Of a stretch of 64,000 nt of DNA, positions 20,111 through 29,080 are shown one piece after another. Position 1 is the first letter of the stretch, and the number at the start of each line of letters is the position of its first letter. Position numbers and translations under genes: made by a program. This stretch comes from Rhizobium redzepovicii (GTDB lineage: Bacteria > Pseudomonadota > Alphaproteobacteria > Rhizobiales > Rhizobiaceae): positions 124,001 to 188,000 of the forward strand of contig NZ_JAILYH010000006.1 in NCBI RefSeq assembly GCF_019793435.1, given 5' to 3'. The notes below the pieces were generated by a model. That model did no database searches and was not told the origin of the DNA. It saw only the letters and a list, made by a program, of their open reading frames with translations.

Positions 20111-20353
20111 CTACTCCCTAAAGTATCGATAGCAGCCATTTGGGCCTTGCACGCTTTACCTCCTGCAAAACCATTGTGGCCATTCCGGGTCGACTATCCC
20201 GATTTGCTTCGCTGACGCATCGAGGGCGTCGTCCCGAAACTGGCCACGATCGGCATTGCAATTCGCGCCTGCTTCGGTAAACCAGCTTTCGAAATCATGC
20301 AACAAGGCCAGAGGCCGGCCAGCGTGAAGAATGAGGCATTTCCGGAAAAAACA

Positions 20354-20902
20354 ATGATCTTCGGGCTGTTCCGCAAGAAAAACAACAATCAGGCAATCGT
20401 CGACAGGCAATATGCGGTGCTGACGGCGGGCGCCCGCATGCCAGAGATTTATGAGCGGCTCAATGTGCCGGATACGGTCATGGGCCGTTTCGAGATGCTG
20501 TCGATCGCCATGATTCTGTTTTTTCGCCGCACGCGCAGCTCCGCCACCAGCGGCCAGGAGATCGCCCAGGAAATCGTTGACGCCTTCTTCCAGGATATCG
20601 ACTATTCGATCCGCGAACTCGGCATCGGTGACAACAGCGTGCCGAAGCGCATGAAGAAGCTCGCCGGCATGTTTTACGGCCGGCTCGAAGCCTATTCGAA
20701 GGCGATGGACACCGGCGATGCCGAAGCGCTCGCGCTCGCCCTCGCGCGCAATATCTATCCGGAAAGCCCGGTGCCGGCCGATATGTCCGGCCTGGCCCAT
20801 TGGATGATGGCCGCGGAAGCGCATTTGTCGGCGCTTGCCGAAGAGGAGATCGCCACCGGTTCGGCGACGCTGCCGCCGGTCGCCCGCCCACCTGTCGCCT
20901 GA
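20354..20902 (+). CDS. Ubiquinol-cytochrome c chaperone (CBP3/UQCC1 family)
   Basis: This 182-residue protein belongs to the family needed for assembly of the cytochrome bc1 complex in mitochondria and found in alphaproteobacteria. Visible are YERLNVPDTVMGRFEMLSI, a helix with DAFFQDIDYSIRELGIGDNS and VPKRMKKLAGMFYGRLEAY. The start MIFGLFRKKNNN at 20354 fits the family; the upstream 19 codons do not. It is followed after 10 bases by yceD. Confidence 0.87.
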   Translation: MIFGLFRKKNNNQAIVDRQYAVLTAGARMPEIYERLNVPDTVMGRFEMLSIAMILFFRRTRSSATSGQEIAQEIVDAFFQDIDYSIRELGIGDNSVPKRMKKLAGMFYGRLEAYSKAMDTGDAEALALALARNIYPESPVPADMSGLAHWMMAAEAHLSALAEEEIATGSATLPPVARPPVA

Positions 20903-20912
20903 GGAGGAAATC

Positions 20913-21467
20913 ATGAAGAACGATCGGGACGATGTTCCCTTCTCCTATCGAGTCAAGGTAGGCCATATCTCGGCCAACCCCGTCGAGGTTCATGTCGAGG
21001 CCGACGCAAACGAGTTGACGGCGCTTGCCGAGAGCTGGAACGTCGTCTCCGTCGATGATCTCAGCGCCGATCTGCAGATTGCCCGCTGGAAGCGTGACGG
21101 CGTGCGCATCAAGGGCCGCGTGAAGGCGAAGATCGTCCAATCCTGCGTGGTGACGCTGGAGCCGGTCGAATCCGCCATCGACGAGAGCTTCGAGCAGATC
21201 TTCGTGCCGGAGGGTTCCAAGCTTGCCCGCCAGGCTGGCAATGATACCGGCGAGATGTTGCTCGATCCCGACGGTCCCGATCTGCCCGAGACCTTTGTCG
21301 GCGATACGATTGATGCCGGCGAGGTGGTTGCCGAATTCGCCGCTCTGGCGATCGATCCTTATCCGCGCAAGGGGGGCATCGAATTCGCCGGCCATATCGA
21401 AGATAGCGGCGAGGAGGACAAAAAGCCTTCGGCTTTCGCGGCCCTCAAGGATTGGAAAAAGGACTGA
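20913..21467 (+). CDS. yceD: DUF177/YceD family protein
   Basis: YceD proteins are linked to 23S rRNA accumulation and ribosomal protein L32 synthesis. This 184-residue member shows VEADANELTALAESWNVVSV, IKGRVKAKIVQSCVVTLEPV (the conserved C-V-T-L segment) and an acidic C-terminal part ending near KKPSAFAALKDWKKD. GAGGAGG precedes the ATG at 20913. In many bacteria rpmF lies between yceD and plsX; here rpmF is absent and plsX follows after about 98 bases. Confidence 0.88.
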   Translation: MKNDRDDVPFSYRVKVGHISANPVEVHVEADANELTALAESWNVVSVDDLSADLQIARWKRDGVRIKGRVKAKIVQSCVVTLEPVESAIDESFEQIFVPEGSKLARQAGNDTGEMLLDPDGPDLPETFVGDTIDAGEVVAEFAALAIDPYPRKGGIEFAGHIEDSGEEDKKPSAFAALKDWKKD

Positions 21468-21565
21468 AGCGCCTCTGGCATTTGACATAATTCAGTTGTA
21501 AGCGACGCCAAAACCGGTATTTTGGCCGAAATTTCGCCCTCGGCGAAAAGAAGGATCAGGGACGC

Positions 21566-22612
21566 GTGATCAGAATATCTCTCGACCTCATGGGTGGCGA
21601 CTTTGGTCCCCAGGTTGTCATCCCCGGCGCCGCCAAGGCGCTCGACCGGCATCCGGATATTTCCTTCGTTTTCTACGGTCTCAAGGAACAGTGCGATCCG
21701 GTTCTCGCCAAGTTTCCGAAGCTCAAGGAAAAATCGGTCTTTCACGACTGCGAGCTTGCCGTCAGCATGAGTGAGAAGCCGAGCCAGGCGCTGCGCCGCG
21801 GCCGCTATATCTCCACCATGTGGCGCTCGATCGAGGCGGTGAAGACGGGGGAGGCCGATGTCGCGGTCTCGGCCGGCAATACCGGCGCGCTGATGGCAAT
21901 GGCGAAGTTCTGTCTGCGCACCATGGCCAATATCGAGCGCCCAGCGATCGCCGCGATCTGGCCGACGCTGAAAGGCGAGAGCATCGTGCTCGACGTCGGT
22001 GCGACGATCGGCGCAGATGCGCAGCAGCTGATGGATTTTGCGCTGATGGGCGGCGCCATGGCGCGGGCGCTGTTCGAGGTCGAACGGCCGACGGTCGGCC
22101 TGCTAAATGTCGGCGTCGAGGAGATGAAAGGCCAGGAAGAGGTCAAGGAGGCCGGCCGGCTGTTGCGCGAGGCGAATATCGATTCGCTCGAATATTCCGG
22201 CTTCGTCGAGGGCAATGACCTCGGCAAGGGCACGGTCGATGTCGTCGTCACCGAAGGGTTTTCAGGCAATATCGCGCTGAAAACCGCCGAAGGCACCGCC
22301 AAGCAGATCGGCGAATATCTGCGTGCTGCCATGTCGCGCACGCTGCTCGCCCGCATCGGCTACCTCTTCGCCAAAAGCGCCTTCGACATGCTTCGCGAGA
22401 AGCTCGATCCGAGCAAGGTCAATGGCGGTGTGTTTCTCGGCCTGAACGGCATCGTCATCAAGAGCCATGGCGGGGCAAATGCCGAAGGCATCGCCGCAGC
22501 CATCGAAGTCGGCTACGACATGGCCAAGAACGGCCTCAATCAGAAAATAGAAAACGATCTTAAGAAATATCATGCCAAGCGGCTGCCCCCAATGGGCCCG
22601 GAAGCTGCATGA
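21566..22612 (+). CDS. plsX: Phosphate acyltransferase PlsX
   Basis: PlsX transfers acyl chains from acyl-ACP to phosphate, giving acyl-phosphate for phospholipid synthesis. The 348-residue protein opens [20 protein letters not shown]. It has [46 protein letters not shown] and [19 protein letters not shown]. The start is GTG, 9 bases after AAGGA. Its stop overlaps a possible fabH ATG. Confidence 0.95.
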   Translation: MIRISLDLMGGDFGPQVVIPGAAKALDRHPDISFVFYGLKEQCDPVLAKFPKLKEKSVFHDCELAVSMSEKPSQALRRGRYISTMWRSIEAVKTGEADVAVSAGNTGALMAMAKFCLRTMANIERPAIAAIWPTLKGESIVLDVGATIGADAQQLMDFALMGGAMARALFEVERPTVGLLNVGVEEMKGQEEVKEAGRLLREANIDSLEYSGFVEGNDLGKGTVDVVVTEGFSGNIALKTAEGTAKQIGEYLRAAMSRTLLARIGYLFAKSAFDMLREKLDPSKVNGGVFLGLNGIVIKSHGGANAEGIAAAIEVGYDMAKNGLNQKIENDLKKYHAKRLPPMGPEAA

Positions 22613-22632
22613 GCAATGGGGTTCAATCGAAT

Positions 22633-23604
22633 ATGATCCGTTCAGTGGTTCGCGGGTTTGGAGCCGCACTTCCGAAGCGCGTGATGACCAATGGTGACAT
22701 GGAAGCGATCGTCGACACGTCGGACGAATGGATTGTCCAGCGCACCGGCATCCGCCAGCGTTATGTCGCCGGCGATGACGAGACGACGGCCTCGCTCGGC
22801 GAGGCCGCCGCGCGAGCTGCCCTTGCCAATGGCGGCCTGACGCCGGCCGATATCGATCTGATCATCTGCGCCACCTCGACGCCTGATAACACCTTTCCGG
22901 CAACCTCGGTCAACATCCAGAACCGCCTCGGCATGAGCCACGGCTTCGCCTTCGACGTCCAGGCCGTCTGCACCGGTTTCGTCTATGCTGTCACGACGGC
23001 GGATGCCTACATCCGCGGCGGCCTAGCCAAGCGCGTTCTCGTCATCGGCGCTGAAACCTTTTCACGCATTCTCGACTGGAACGACCGTACCACCTGCGTG
23101 CTGTTCGGCGACGGCGCCGGTGCGATCGTGCTTGAAGCGACCGAAGGCGAGGGCACCGTTGCCGATCGTGGCGTGTTGACGGCGCATCTGCGCTCCGACG
23201 GCTCGCACAAGGAAAAGCTCTATGTCGATGGCGGGCCATCGACGACGGGTACCGTCGGCAAGCTGCGCATGGAAGGCCGCGAGGTCTTCAAATACGCCGT
23301 CGGCATGATCACCGATGTCATCCAGGCTGCCTTCGATTCGACCGGGACCACCGCCGAGGATCTCGACTGGCTGGTGCCGCATCAGGCCAATCGGCGCATT
23401 ATCGACGGTTCGGCCAAGAAGCTGAACATCGATGCGGCGAAGGTCGTCATCACCGTCGATCTACACGGCAATACCTCGGCGGCCTCGATCCCGCTCGCGC
23501 TTGCGACCGCTGCCGGCGACGGCCGCATCAAGAAGGGCGACCTGGTGATGCTCGAAGCGATGGGCGGCGGCTTCACCTGGGGCGCCGTTCTGCTGCGCTG
23601 GTAG
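22633..23604 (+). CDS. fabH: 3-oxoacyl-ACP synthase III
   Basis: FabH starts fatty-acid synthesis by condensing acetyl-CoA with malonyl-ACP. The 323-residue length is the norm. The catalytic triad is visible: Cys113 in [11 protein letters not shown], His in VPHQANRRI and Asn in [14 protein letters not shown] prefer the ATG at 22633 ([14 protein letters not shown]) by homology; the ATG at 22609, which overlaps the plsX stop as ATGA, would add 8 residues and is an alternative for coupled translation. Confidence 0.95.
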   Translation: MIRSVVRGFGAALPKRVMTNGDMEAIVDTSDEWIVQRTGIRQRYVAGDDETTASLGEAAARAALANGGLTPADIDLIICATSTPDNTFPATSVNIQNRLGMSHGFAFDVQAVCTGFVYAVTTADAYIRGGLAKRVLVIGAETFSRILDWNDRTTCVLFGDGAGAIVLEATEGEGTVADRGVLTAHLRSDGSHKEKLYVDGGPSTTGTVGKLRMEGREVFKYAVGMITDVIQAAFDSTGTTAEDLDWLVPHQANRRIIDGSAKKLNIDAAKVVITVDLHGNTSAASIPLALATAAGDGRIKKGDLVMLEAMGGGFTWGAVLLRW

Positions 23605-23709
23605 GCACGAATCCAAAAAAACTGGCGGCGAACAAGAGCTTGACCGTAAGGCGCAAGACAAATACTCTTTGCGCGATTTCACAAAATATTTGAAATGGGC
23701 GGGGAAACC

Positions 23710-24048
23710 ATGACTGGAAAAACAGTGACGCGAGCAGACCTGGCGGAATCGGTTTTCCGCAAGGTCGGGCTTTCCCGGACCGAATCTGCGGAACTTGTGG
23801 AAACCGTCATCGACGAAGTTTGCAACGCCATCGTGCGTGGTGAAACCGTCAAGCTGTCCTCCTTCGCCACCTTCCAGGTGCGCGACAAGAACGAGCGGAT
23901 CGGCCGCAACCCGAAGACCGGCGAAGAGGTTCCGATTTCTCCCCGCCGGGTCATGACCTTCAAGGCGTCGAACGTGCTGAAGACGCGCATCCTCAAGGCG
24001 CATGTCGCCCGCAAGGTCAAGCTGAAGCCGCAGAATCCGGCCTCCTGA
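23710..24048 (+). CDS. ihfA: Integration host factor subunit alpha
   Basis: IHF-alpha with IHF-beta bends DNA at specific sites in replication, recombination and transcription. The 112-residue protein carries the HU/IHF fold: [43 protein letters not shown] and the IHF signature [20 protein letters not shown]. The last 10 residues form a basic extension. It follows fabH by about 105 bases in the common order plsX-fabH-ihfA-merR. Confidence 0.94.
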   Translation: MTGKTVTRADLAESVFRKVGLSRTESAELVETVIDEVCNAIVRGETVKLSSFATFQVRDKNERIGRNPKTGEEVPISPRRVMTFKASNVLKTRILKAHVARKVKLKPQNPAS

Positions 24049-24198
24049 TCATCGGCTTCCCGTTTCGAAACGGCGATTTTCTCCCTTCGCACCGTCCTGC
24101 GTTGTGCGCAACGTCGAGACATGACTTGAATTGTCGGCGCCAAACCGTTGAAATACGATGAGTCGCCGTAAGATCGAGCCACGAGGTCGCGTAGCAGT

Positions 24199-24738
24199 AT
24201 GACGTTGGACAAGAGCCCCGATGCCTTTCGCACCATTAGCGAAGTCGCAGACGATCTTGATCTGCCGCAGCATGTGCTGCGCTTCTGGGAAACGCGTTTT
24301 CCGCAGATAAAGCCGATGAAGCGCGGCGGCGGCCGTCGCTACTACCGGCCCGAGGATGTGGATCTTCTCAAGGGCATCCGGCATTTGCTCTATGATCACG
24401 GCTATACGATCAAGGGTGTGCAGAAGCTTCTGAAAACCAACGGCAACAAGTTCGTCATATCGGTCGGCCACGGCGATCTCGCCAGCGTCGAGGCGCTTGC
24501 CTCGGGCGTGCAGGAGGCGACCGCCGGGGAACCGCGCGTCGGCATGGCCGACGAAGACCAGATTGTCGGCCGCGCCAAGCCGCCGATTACCCGCCGCTTC
24601 TTCAATTTTGTGGCTGGCGAGGACGAGCAGGAAGTCTCGATCGGCAAGTCGAGCGTTGGCAAGGAAGACAGGGCGCTGCTGCAGGAGGCGCTCTACGACC
24701 TGCTGGAATGCAAGCGTCTGCTCGATCAGGTGCGCTGA
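24199..24738 (+). CDS. MerR-family transcriptional regulator
   Basis: This 179-residue regulator has an N-terminal MerR winged helix (residues about 10-80: [51 protein letters not shown]). The C-terminal part lacks metal-binding cysteines, so it is not a metal sensor. Its place after ihfA is conserved in alphaproteobacteria. The target genes are unknown. Confidence 0.88.
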   Translation: MTLDKSPDAFRTISEVADDLDLPQHVLRFWETRFPQIKPMKRGGGRRYYRPEDVDLLKGIRHLLYDHGYTIKGVQKLLKTNGNKFVISVGHGDLASVEALASGVQEATAGEPRVGMADEDQIVGRAKPPITRRFFNFVAGEDEQEVSIGKSSVGKEDRALLQEALYDLLECKRLLDQVR

Positions 24739-24756
24739 CCGGAACTCTTATTCTTA

Positions 24757-24933
24757 TGCATGTCGTTATCCCGGGATCGCCGCACGGCTCCGGGCGAGAC
24801 GCTTCAAAGCATGTCGCGCAAAAGTGTACAGCGGTTTCCCAAGCAAAGCGCGAAGCGCTTTTGCCGCAACGACATGCGTAAAACAAAGACACAAAGCGCA
24901 AGGAGCGAATCTGAAAGATCGCGACGCGCTTTA
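24757..24933. repeat. Mosaic of rhizobial palindromic repeats (RIME-like)
   Basis: Several modules lie in tandem. GCATGTCGTTATCCCGGG opens the block. A second module opens with GCATGTCGCGCAAAAGTGT (24811 onward) and closes with AACGACATGCGT near 24881. The last is a CTGAAAGATCGCGACGCGCT module at 24911-24930. The second module is shared with the repeat at 55118. The block fills the gap between merR and the response regulator and reaches the latter's stop codon. The RIME assignment is from memory of the R. leguminosarum elements. Confidence 0.7.
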
Positions 24934-25278
24934 GACTTCGGTAAGCCGCTTCATCGCCTGTTCGAGTTCGCTGAGCTGGAAGGGTTTTTGCAGCACCGGC
25001 AATGTGCTCGGGCTGCTGCCGGCAGGGGCGGCGCCGTATCCCGTTGCATAGATATAGGGTTTGCCGCGTTCGTCGAGCAGGTTTGCGACCGGCAGCGAGC
25101 TCTGCCCGGCAAGCGAGACGTCGAGAATTGCAGCGTCGAATTCAGTATCCCTGGCGGCTGCCAGCGCCCGTTCGAGATCGGGCGCGCTGGCGCAAACCCG
25201 GTAGCCGAGATCGGCGAGCATGTCCTCGAGCAGCATGGCAATCAGCGCATCGTCTTCGACGATGAATATGTCTTTCAT
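24931..25278 (-). CDS. Single-domain response regulator
   Basis: This 115-residue protein is a lone receiver domain: MKDIFIVEDDALIAMLLEDM (acidic pair), FDAAILDVSLAGQSSLPVAN (phospho-acceptor Asp near residue 53), YIYATGYGAAP and PVLQKPFQLSELEQAM (Lys of the KP pair). There is no output domain, so it acts by protein contact or as a phosphate sink. It is divergent from the hybrid histidine kinase at 25549, a likely partner (inference). The start at 25278 drops 11 non-homologous codons. Confidence 0.88.
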   Translation of the reverse strand: MKDIFIVEDDALIAMLLEDMLADLGYRVCASAPDLERALAAARDTEFDAAILDVSLAGQSSLPVANLLDERGKPYIYATGYGAAPAGSSPSTLPVLQKPFQLSELEQAMKRLTEV

Positions 25279-25450
25279 GTTCGCGTCCACCCATTTCCCC
25301 TTGCCGGGCATGCGGATTTATGTGGACTCCTGGCATGTCTCGTCAAGCCGTCGTGCCCGGCAGTGCGAGAAACAGCATATTGCCGGGTGAAATTCCATGT
25401 GTAAAAGCTGGGACGCCGCCTGCGCAACGGCAACTGCATAATTCCTTCAA

Positions 25451-25536
25451 TCGGAATCGATTTTGGGATAAAACTCTGCAGCAATTCAAAGTGTTACGGC
25501 GCTCTTTGCGCGTCTGATAAGGCGCAGCGCCGTAAG
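25451..25536. repeat. Dispersed rhizobial repeat upstream of the hybrid kinase
   Basis: A module reading from GGAATCGATTTTGGGATAAA through GCAGCAATTCAAAGTGTTAC to CGCGTCTGATAAGGCGCAGC matches a pattern I recall from many rhizobial intergenic regions. It ends right at the ribosome-binding site of the kinase gene, so the transcript leader probably includes it. Confidence 0.55.
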
Positions 25537-25548
25537 GAGGGGTCTGGA

Positions 25549-27195
25549 ATGGATTTGCTGAGTGCCACGGATTGGCTGCGTCACAGGCCGGGTTATACAT
25601 ATCCGCTGGCCGTTGCCTTCGTTGGCCTGACGTTTCTTCTGCGGCTTGCCGCCAGCGACTATCTTTCCGGCTTTCCCTTTCTGAGCTTCCTCCCGGCGAT
25701 ATTGCTGGCGAGTTTCATTGGCGGCGCGGGGCCGGGCCTCGTCGCGGCGATACTTGCCGCTTTCATTGTCCAGCAGTTTTTCGTCGAGCCGCACAATATC
25801 TTCTGGCCGGTCAGCGCCGGCCAATGGGTTGGGCTGTCGACCTATCTCATCAATGCGGCGATCATCATCGGGCTGATGGAGATGATCATCATCGCGCATC
25901 GCCGGCAGAGCCGCCTCCGCAACGAGCTCAACGGTTTCAACACGCGCCTCGAACAGACGGTTGTCCAGCGCACCGCCGAACTCAGGCACGAGATGGAAGA
26001 GAATGCCGCGGCACAGGCGCAGGTGCGCCAGCTGCAGAAGATGGAGACGATCGGTCAGCTCACAGGCGGCGTCGCCCATGATTTCAACAACATGCTGGCG
26101 ATCATCATCGGCAACCTCGATCTTGCCCAGCGACGCATGACCGGGCATGAGGATCCCCGCGTGCTGAACTCCATCCAGAATGCCAAAGACGGCGCTCAGC
26201 GTGCCGCGGTCCTGACCGCGCGTCTGCTCGCTTTCTCGCGCCAGCAGCCGCTCGCCCCTGAGGTGATCGATCTCAATAAGCTCGTCGGCGGCATGTCCGA
26301 GCTGTTGCGGCGTACACTCGGCGAGCAGATCCGGATCGAGACCGTGCTTGCCGGCGGCCTTTGGCCGAGTTTTGCCGATTTGAGCCAGCTTGAGAACGCT
26401 ATTTTGAACCTTGCCGTCAACGCCCGCGACGCCATGCCCGGCGGCGGACATTTGACCATCGAGACCGCCAATACCGAACTCGACGAGCGGTATTCCCGCA
26501 TGCATTCGGAGGTCGATGCCGGGCAATATGTGATGGTCAGCATGACCGACACCGGCACCGGCATGTCGCCTGACGTGATCGAGCGTGCATTCGACCCTTT
26601 CTACACAACCAAGGGACCCGGCAAGGGCACCGGTCTCGGCCTCAGCCAGGTTTACGGCTACATCAAGCAGAGCGGCGGCCACATCAAGATCTATTCGGAG
26701 ATCGACAGGGGTACGACGGTGAAGATCTATCTCCCCCGGCATGTCGGCGCGATGAGCGCCAGGTTGAATGCGGCTGGCGCCCAGCCTATTCCCCAAGGCA
26801 GCGTCAACGATACGATCCTGGTGGTGGAAGATGATGAGAACGTCCGCATCATGACCGCCGAAAGCCTGCATGAGCTCGGTTACACCGTGCTGCAGGCGGC
26901 AAGCGGCATGGAGGCGCTTCTGCTTCTGGAAGAAAATCGGGAGGTCGACCTGATCTTCACCGATATCGTCATGCCGCAAATGAGCGGACGCCAGCTTGCC
27001 GATATCGTCCAGGAAAAATGGCCGGCGATCCGCATCCTCTACACCACCGGTTATACCCGTAATGCCATCGTCCATAACGGGGTGCTCGATCATGGCGTCT
27101 CCCTGCTCGCCAAGCCCTTCAGCCTGGAGCAGCTAGCCCACAAGATCCGCGAACTTCTGAATGTGCCGGCGAAAATGGAAGATGAGAGCACGTGA
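25549..27195 (+). CDS. Hybrid sensor histidine kinase with membrane input and C-terminal receiver
   Basis: This 548-residue protein has a DUF4118-like membrane region with three to four helices (residues about 18-120), a short coiled coil (about 122-160) and a HisKA domain with GGVAHDFNNMLAIIIGNLDL (phospho-His near 178). The HATPase domain shows NLAVNARDAMPGGG (N box), DTGTGMSP and GKGTGLGLSQVYG. The C-terminal receiver starts ILVVEDDENV, with the acceptor Asp in FTDIVMPQMSG and Lys in LLAKPFS. AAGGAGG precedes the ATG. No PAS domain is visible. It faces the single receiver at 24931. Confidence 0.9.
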   Translation: MDLLSATDWLRHRPGYTYPLAVAFVGLTFLLRLAASDYLSGFPFLSFLPAILLASFIGGAGPGLVAAILAAFIVQQFFVEPHNIFWPVSAGQWVGLSTYLINAAIIIGLMEMIIIAHRRQSRLRNELNGFNTRLEQTVVQRTAELRHEMEENAAAQAQVRQLQKMETIGQLTGGVAHDFNNMLAIIIGNLDLAQRRMTGHEDPRVLNSIQNAKDGAQRAAVLTARLLAFSRQQPLAPEVIDLNKLVGGMSELLRRTLGEQIRIETVLAGGLWPSFADLSQLENAILNLAVNARDAMPGGGHLTIETANTELDERYSRMHSEVDAGQYVMVSMTDTGTGMSPDVIERAFDPFYTTKGPGKGTGLGLSQVYGYIKQSGGHIKIYSEIDRGTTVKIYLPRHVGAMSARLNAAGAQPIPQGSVNDTILVVEDDENVRIMTAESLHELGYTVLQAASGMEALLLLEENREVDLIFTDIVMPQMSGRQLADIVQEKWPAIRILYTTGYTRNAIVHNGVLDHGVSLLAKPFSLEQLAHKIRELLNVPAKMEDEST

Positions 27196-27199
27196 AGCC

Positions 27200-27310
27200 G
27201 AGCATGATGCCGAAAAGTGTGAGCGGCTTTCTCATGACATCATGCTCTAACTCTTTAATTTAAAACAGGATTTGGATTTTAGGCCAACCGAGCCTAAAAT
27301 CATCCTGTTC
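27200..27310. repeat. Two adjacent palindromic repeats after the kinase gene
   Basis: The first palindrome opens GAGCATGATG and closes CATCATGCTC (27200-27247), with CCGAAAAGTGTGAGCGG inside. The second is a long stem at 27264-27309: AACAGGAT and GATTTTAGGC pair with GCCTAAAATC and ATCCTGTT. The first matches the repeat at 28972. They could also act as a terminator for the kinase gene. Confidence 0.75.
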
Positions 27311-27343
27311 CAGGCGGCAACATGTCCTCTGTCCCCGATCGCC

Positions 27344-27658
27344 TTATTCGATGACCTGGATCACGCGGTGCGTCTTCGGCTCGACGATGACGCGTCGCTC
27401 GTTGACGACGGTATAGCCATAACCGTCCATATTCGGCACGGTGTGCACTTCGACGGTATCGGGCAGCGTCGCGCCGACGGCGATATCGCCGTCATAGACG
27501 ACGGACGGCGTATTTTGCTCCATGACATAGGTGCGAACTTCGCCTGGCAACACGACGGAGCCGGTCGGTGCGGGATCGGTGACGATGACGGTGCTCTGCG
27601 CGAAGGCGGTGGAACTGATGGTCAGCATGGCGGCCGCAGCCAGCATGATCTTGCGCAT
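27344..27658 (-). CDS. DUF1236 periplasmic protein
   Basis: This 104-residue protein has a signal peptide (MRKIMLAAAAMLTISSTAFA, cleavage after AFA) and a single DUF1236 domain visible as VRTYVMEQNTPSVVYDGDIAVG and MDGYGYTVVNERRVIVEPKT, ending RVIQVIE. The function is unknown; the family is common in Rhizobiales. AGGAGAACATCCC lies upstream of the ATG. Confidence 0.85.
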   Translation of the reverse strand: MRKIMLAAAAMLTISSTAFAQSTVIVTDPAPTGSVVLPGEVRTYVMEQNTPSVVYDGDIAVGATLPDTVEVHTVPNMDGYGYTVVNERRVIVEPKTHRVIQVIE

Positions 27659-27984
27659 GGGATGTTCTCCTTTTTAACTTTGGACACCGAGGCAACGCTG
27701 GCCATGCGGCATAGTTCCCCGCCGGCCTTTCATCGTGGCACAAGACAGTCGCCATCAGCGCAGTTAAGGTGTTGCTAAATCAATTTATGCACCATACGGT
27801 TGAGCTGTCCGAATCACGGTCAGCGCGGGTTCGTTTAACGGCATCAAGGGTCGGCCGTTTACGCTTCGTTAACCATGTTGGCGATTTATACCCTGTGAAC
27901 GGCCGCGTGGTCGTTGATTCGAAGGTCCGTCGCGTTTCGGTTTGCGGATGGATATCTGGAAAGACGATTGCGGCGGCTCAAGAC
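27659..27984 (+). promoter_or_regulatory. Upstream region of the cellulose operon
   Basis: About 325 bases separate the divergent DUF1236 gene and bcsN. They include AT-richer patches (GTTGCTAAATCAATTTATGC near 27770 and CGTTAACCATGTTGGCGATT near 27870) that probably hold promoters for both directions. No operator was identified. Confidence 0.35.
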
Positions 27985-28971
27985 ATGCGTTTGCGGATGA
28001 CGATATCGCTGGTGGCAGTGGCGGGCATGATGGCCGGCTGCACGTCGACAGGCGGTGTCCGCCAGCCCTCCGGGCCGGAGACCGTGGCGCCCGAGAAGGC
28101 GCTGGTCCTGCCGCCGCCGGGCGGCCCGTCGATCGTCAGCGTGGTCGAACGCAAGCGTGGCAACGGCGTCGAGCAGACGGTTTCCTTGTTTACCTCATCC
28201 TCCGTGCCCGGCCAGAACTTCCTGAAGGTCCAATTTTTCGGCGCGTCCGGGGCCAACCCCGGCACCGGCAATGCCGGCTTCAGCATGATCAATGAGAGCG
28301 GCATTGCCCGCGAAGTGGCGCGCTCCGCCCCCGGCGTGCCCATGGCGACGTCGGCGACCTTTCTGCAGAACAGCTATGGCCCTTTTGGTTACGCCTCCGG
28401 CCGCAGCCGTGGCGGCGACACCTGCATCTATGCCTGGCAGCAGATCCGCTCGAGCGTCAATGCCAACACCCAGGCGCGCAATTTCGGCATGATCCAGCTG
28501 CGCCTGCGTCTCTGCGACGCGAATGCCAGCGAACGCCAACTGCTCGGCATCGTCTATGGCTATACCATATCGGGCACTTTCGACGGGGTGATCTGGAATC
28601 CCTACGGCAATCCGCCGCCGGCCGACGTTGCGCTCGGCCGCACGGGCGCGCCGATCTATCCTGACCAGGGCGGCTATCGCGCCAGCCCGATGCCGATCGG
28701 CTACGAGCCGGCGCCCGCGATTATCAGCCGGCCGCGGGCGGTTCTGCCCCGCAACGCTTCGACCCCGGCACCGGGCGCCGCACCGATGCCCGCGCCCATC
28801 GGCCCGCGCGTGCCGCTGCCCGGCGAGGCGCCGCAGGCGAGGGTGATGCCGGATGCGGCAGCCGCGCCGCCCGAACAGCCGGTCGAACAATCCGCAAGGG
28901 CGATCGGCGTCACCGTGCCTTCGCCAGACTGCATAGGCGACGCGGCCATGACGGCCGCCTGCCGGAGATAG
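27985..28971 (+). CDS. bcsN: Cellulose biosynthesis protein BcsN
   Basis: BcsN is a rhizobial lipoprotein-like component of the type II-style cellulose operon; its exact role is not known. This 328-residue version has a lipoprotein signal with lipobox MAGC (Cys near residue 19), then a conserved domain (about 40-215) with SVVERKRGNGVEQTVSLFTS, GQNFLKVQFFG and CIYAWQQIRSS. A long Pro/Ala-rich C-terminal half follows, ending with SPDCIGDAAMTAACRR. I chose the ATG at 27985 because it gives the signal peptide at the N-terminus. A repeat lies between it and bcsA. Confidence 0.82.
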   Translation: MRLRMTISLVAVAGMMAGCTSTGGVRQPSGPETVAPEKALVLPPPGGPSIVSVVERKRGNGVEQTVSLFTSSSVPGQNFLKVQFFGASGANPGTGNAGFSMINESGIAREVARSAPGVPMATSATFLQNSYGPFGYASGRSRGGDTCIYAWQQIRSSVNANTQARNFGMIQLRLRLCDANASERQLLGIVYGYTISGTFDGVIWNPYGNPPPADVALGRTGAPIYPDQGGYRASPMPIGYEPAPAIISRPRAVLPRNASTPAPGAAPMPAPIGPRVPLPGEAPQARVMPDAAAAPPEQPVEQSARAIGVTVPSPDCIGDAAMTAACRR

Positions 28972-29017
28972 AGCATGATGCCGAAAAGTGTGAGCGGTTT
29001 TCGGACGACATCATGCC
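28972..29017. repeat. Palindromic repeat between bcsN and bcsA
   Basis: GCATGATG (28973-28980) pairs with CATCATGC (29009-29016) around CCGAAAAGTGTGAGCGG and TTTTCGG. It is nearly identical to the first palindrome at 27200, about 1.8 kb away. Within the operon it may affect mRNA stability. Confidence 0.78.
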
Positions 29018-29080
29018 CGTTCTAGTGAGCATGCCCGGAGCGCCGATGGTGTCCGGTTGAGCAATTTCGAAGGAACGTCG

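Noticed and set aside
25486..27093. Reverse-strand frame of 535 codons opposite the hybrid kinase
   Set aside because: No known domain and typical antisense composition; the kinase motifs on the plus strand are unmistakable.
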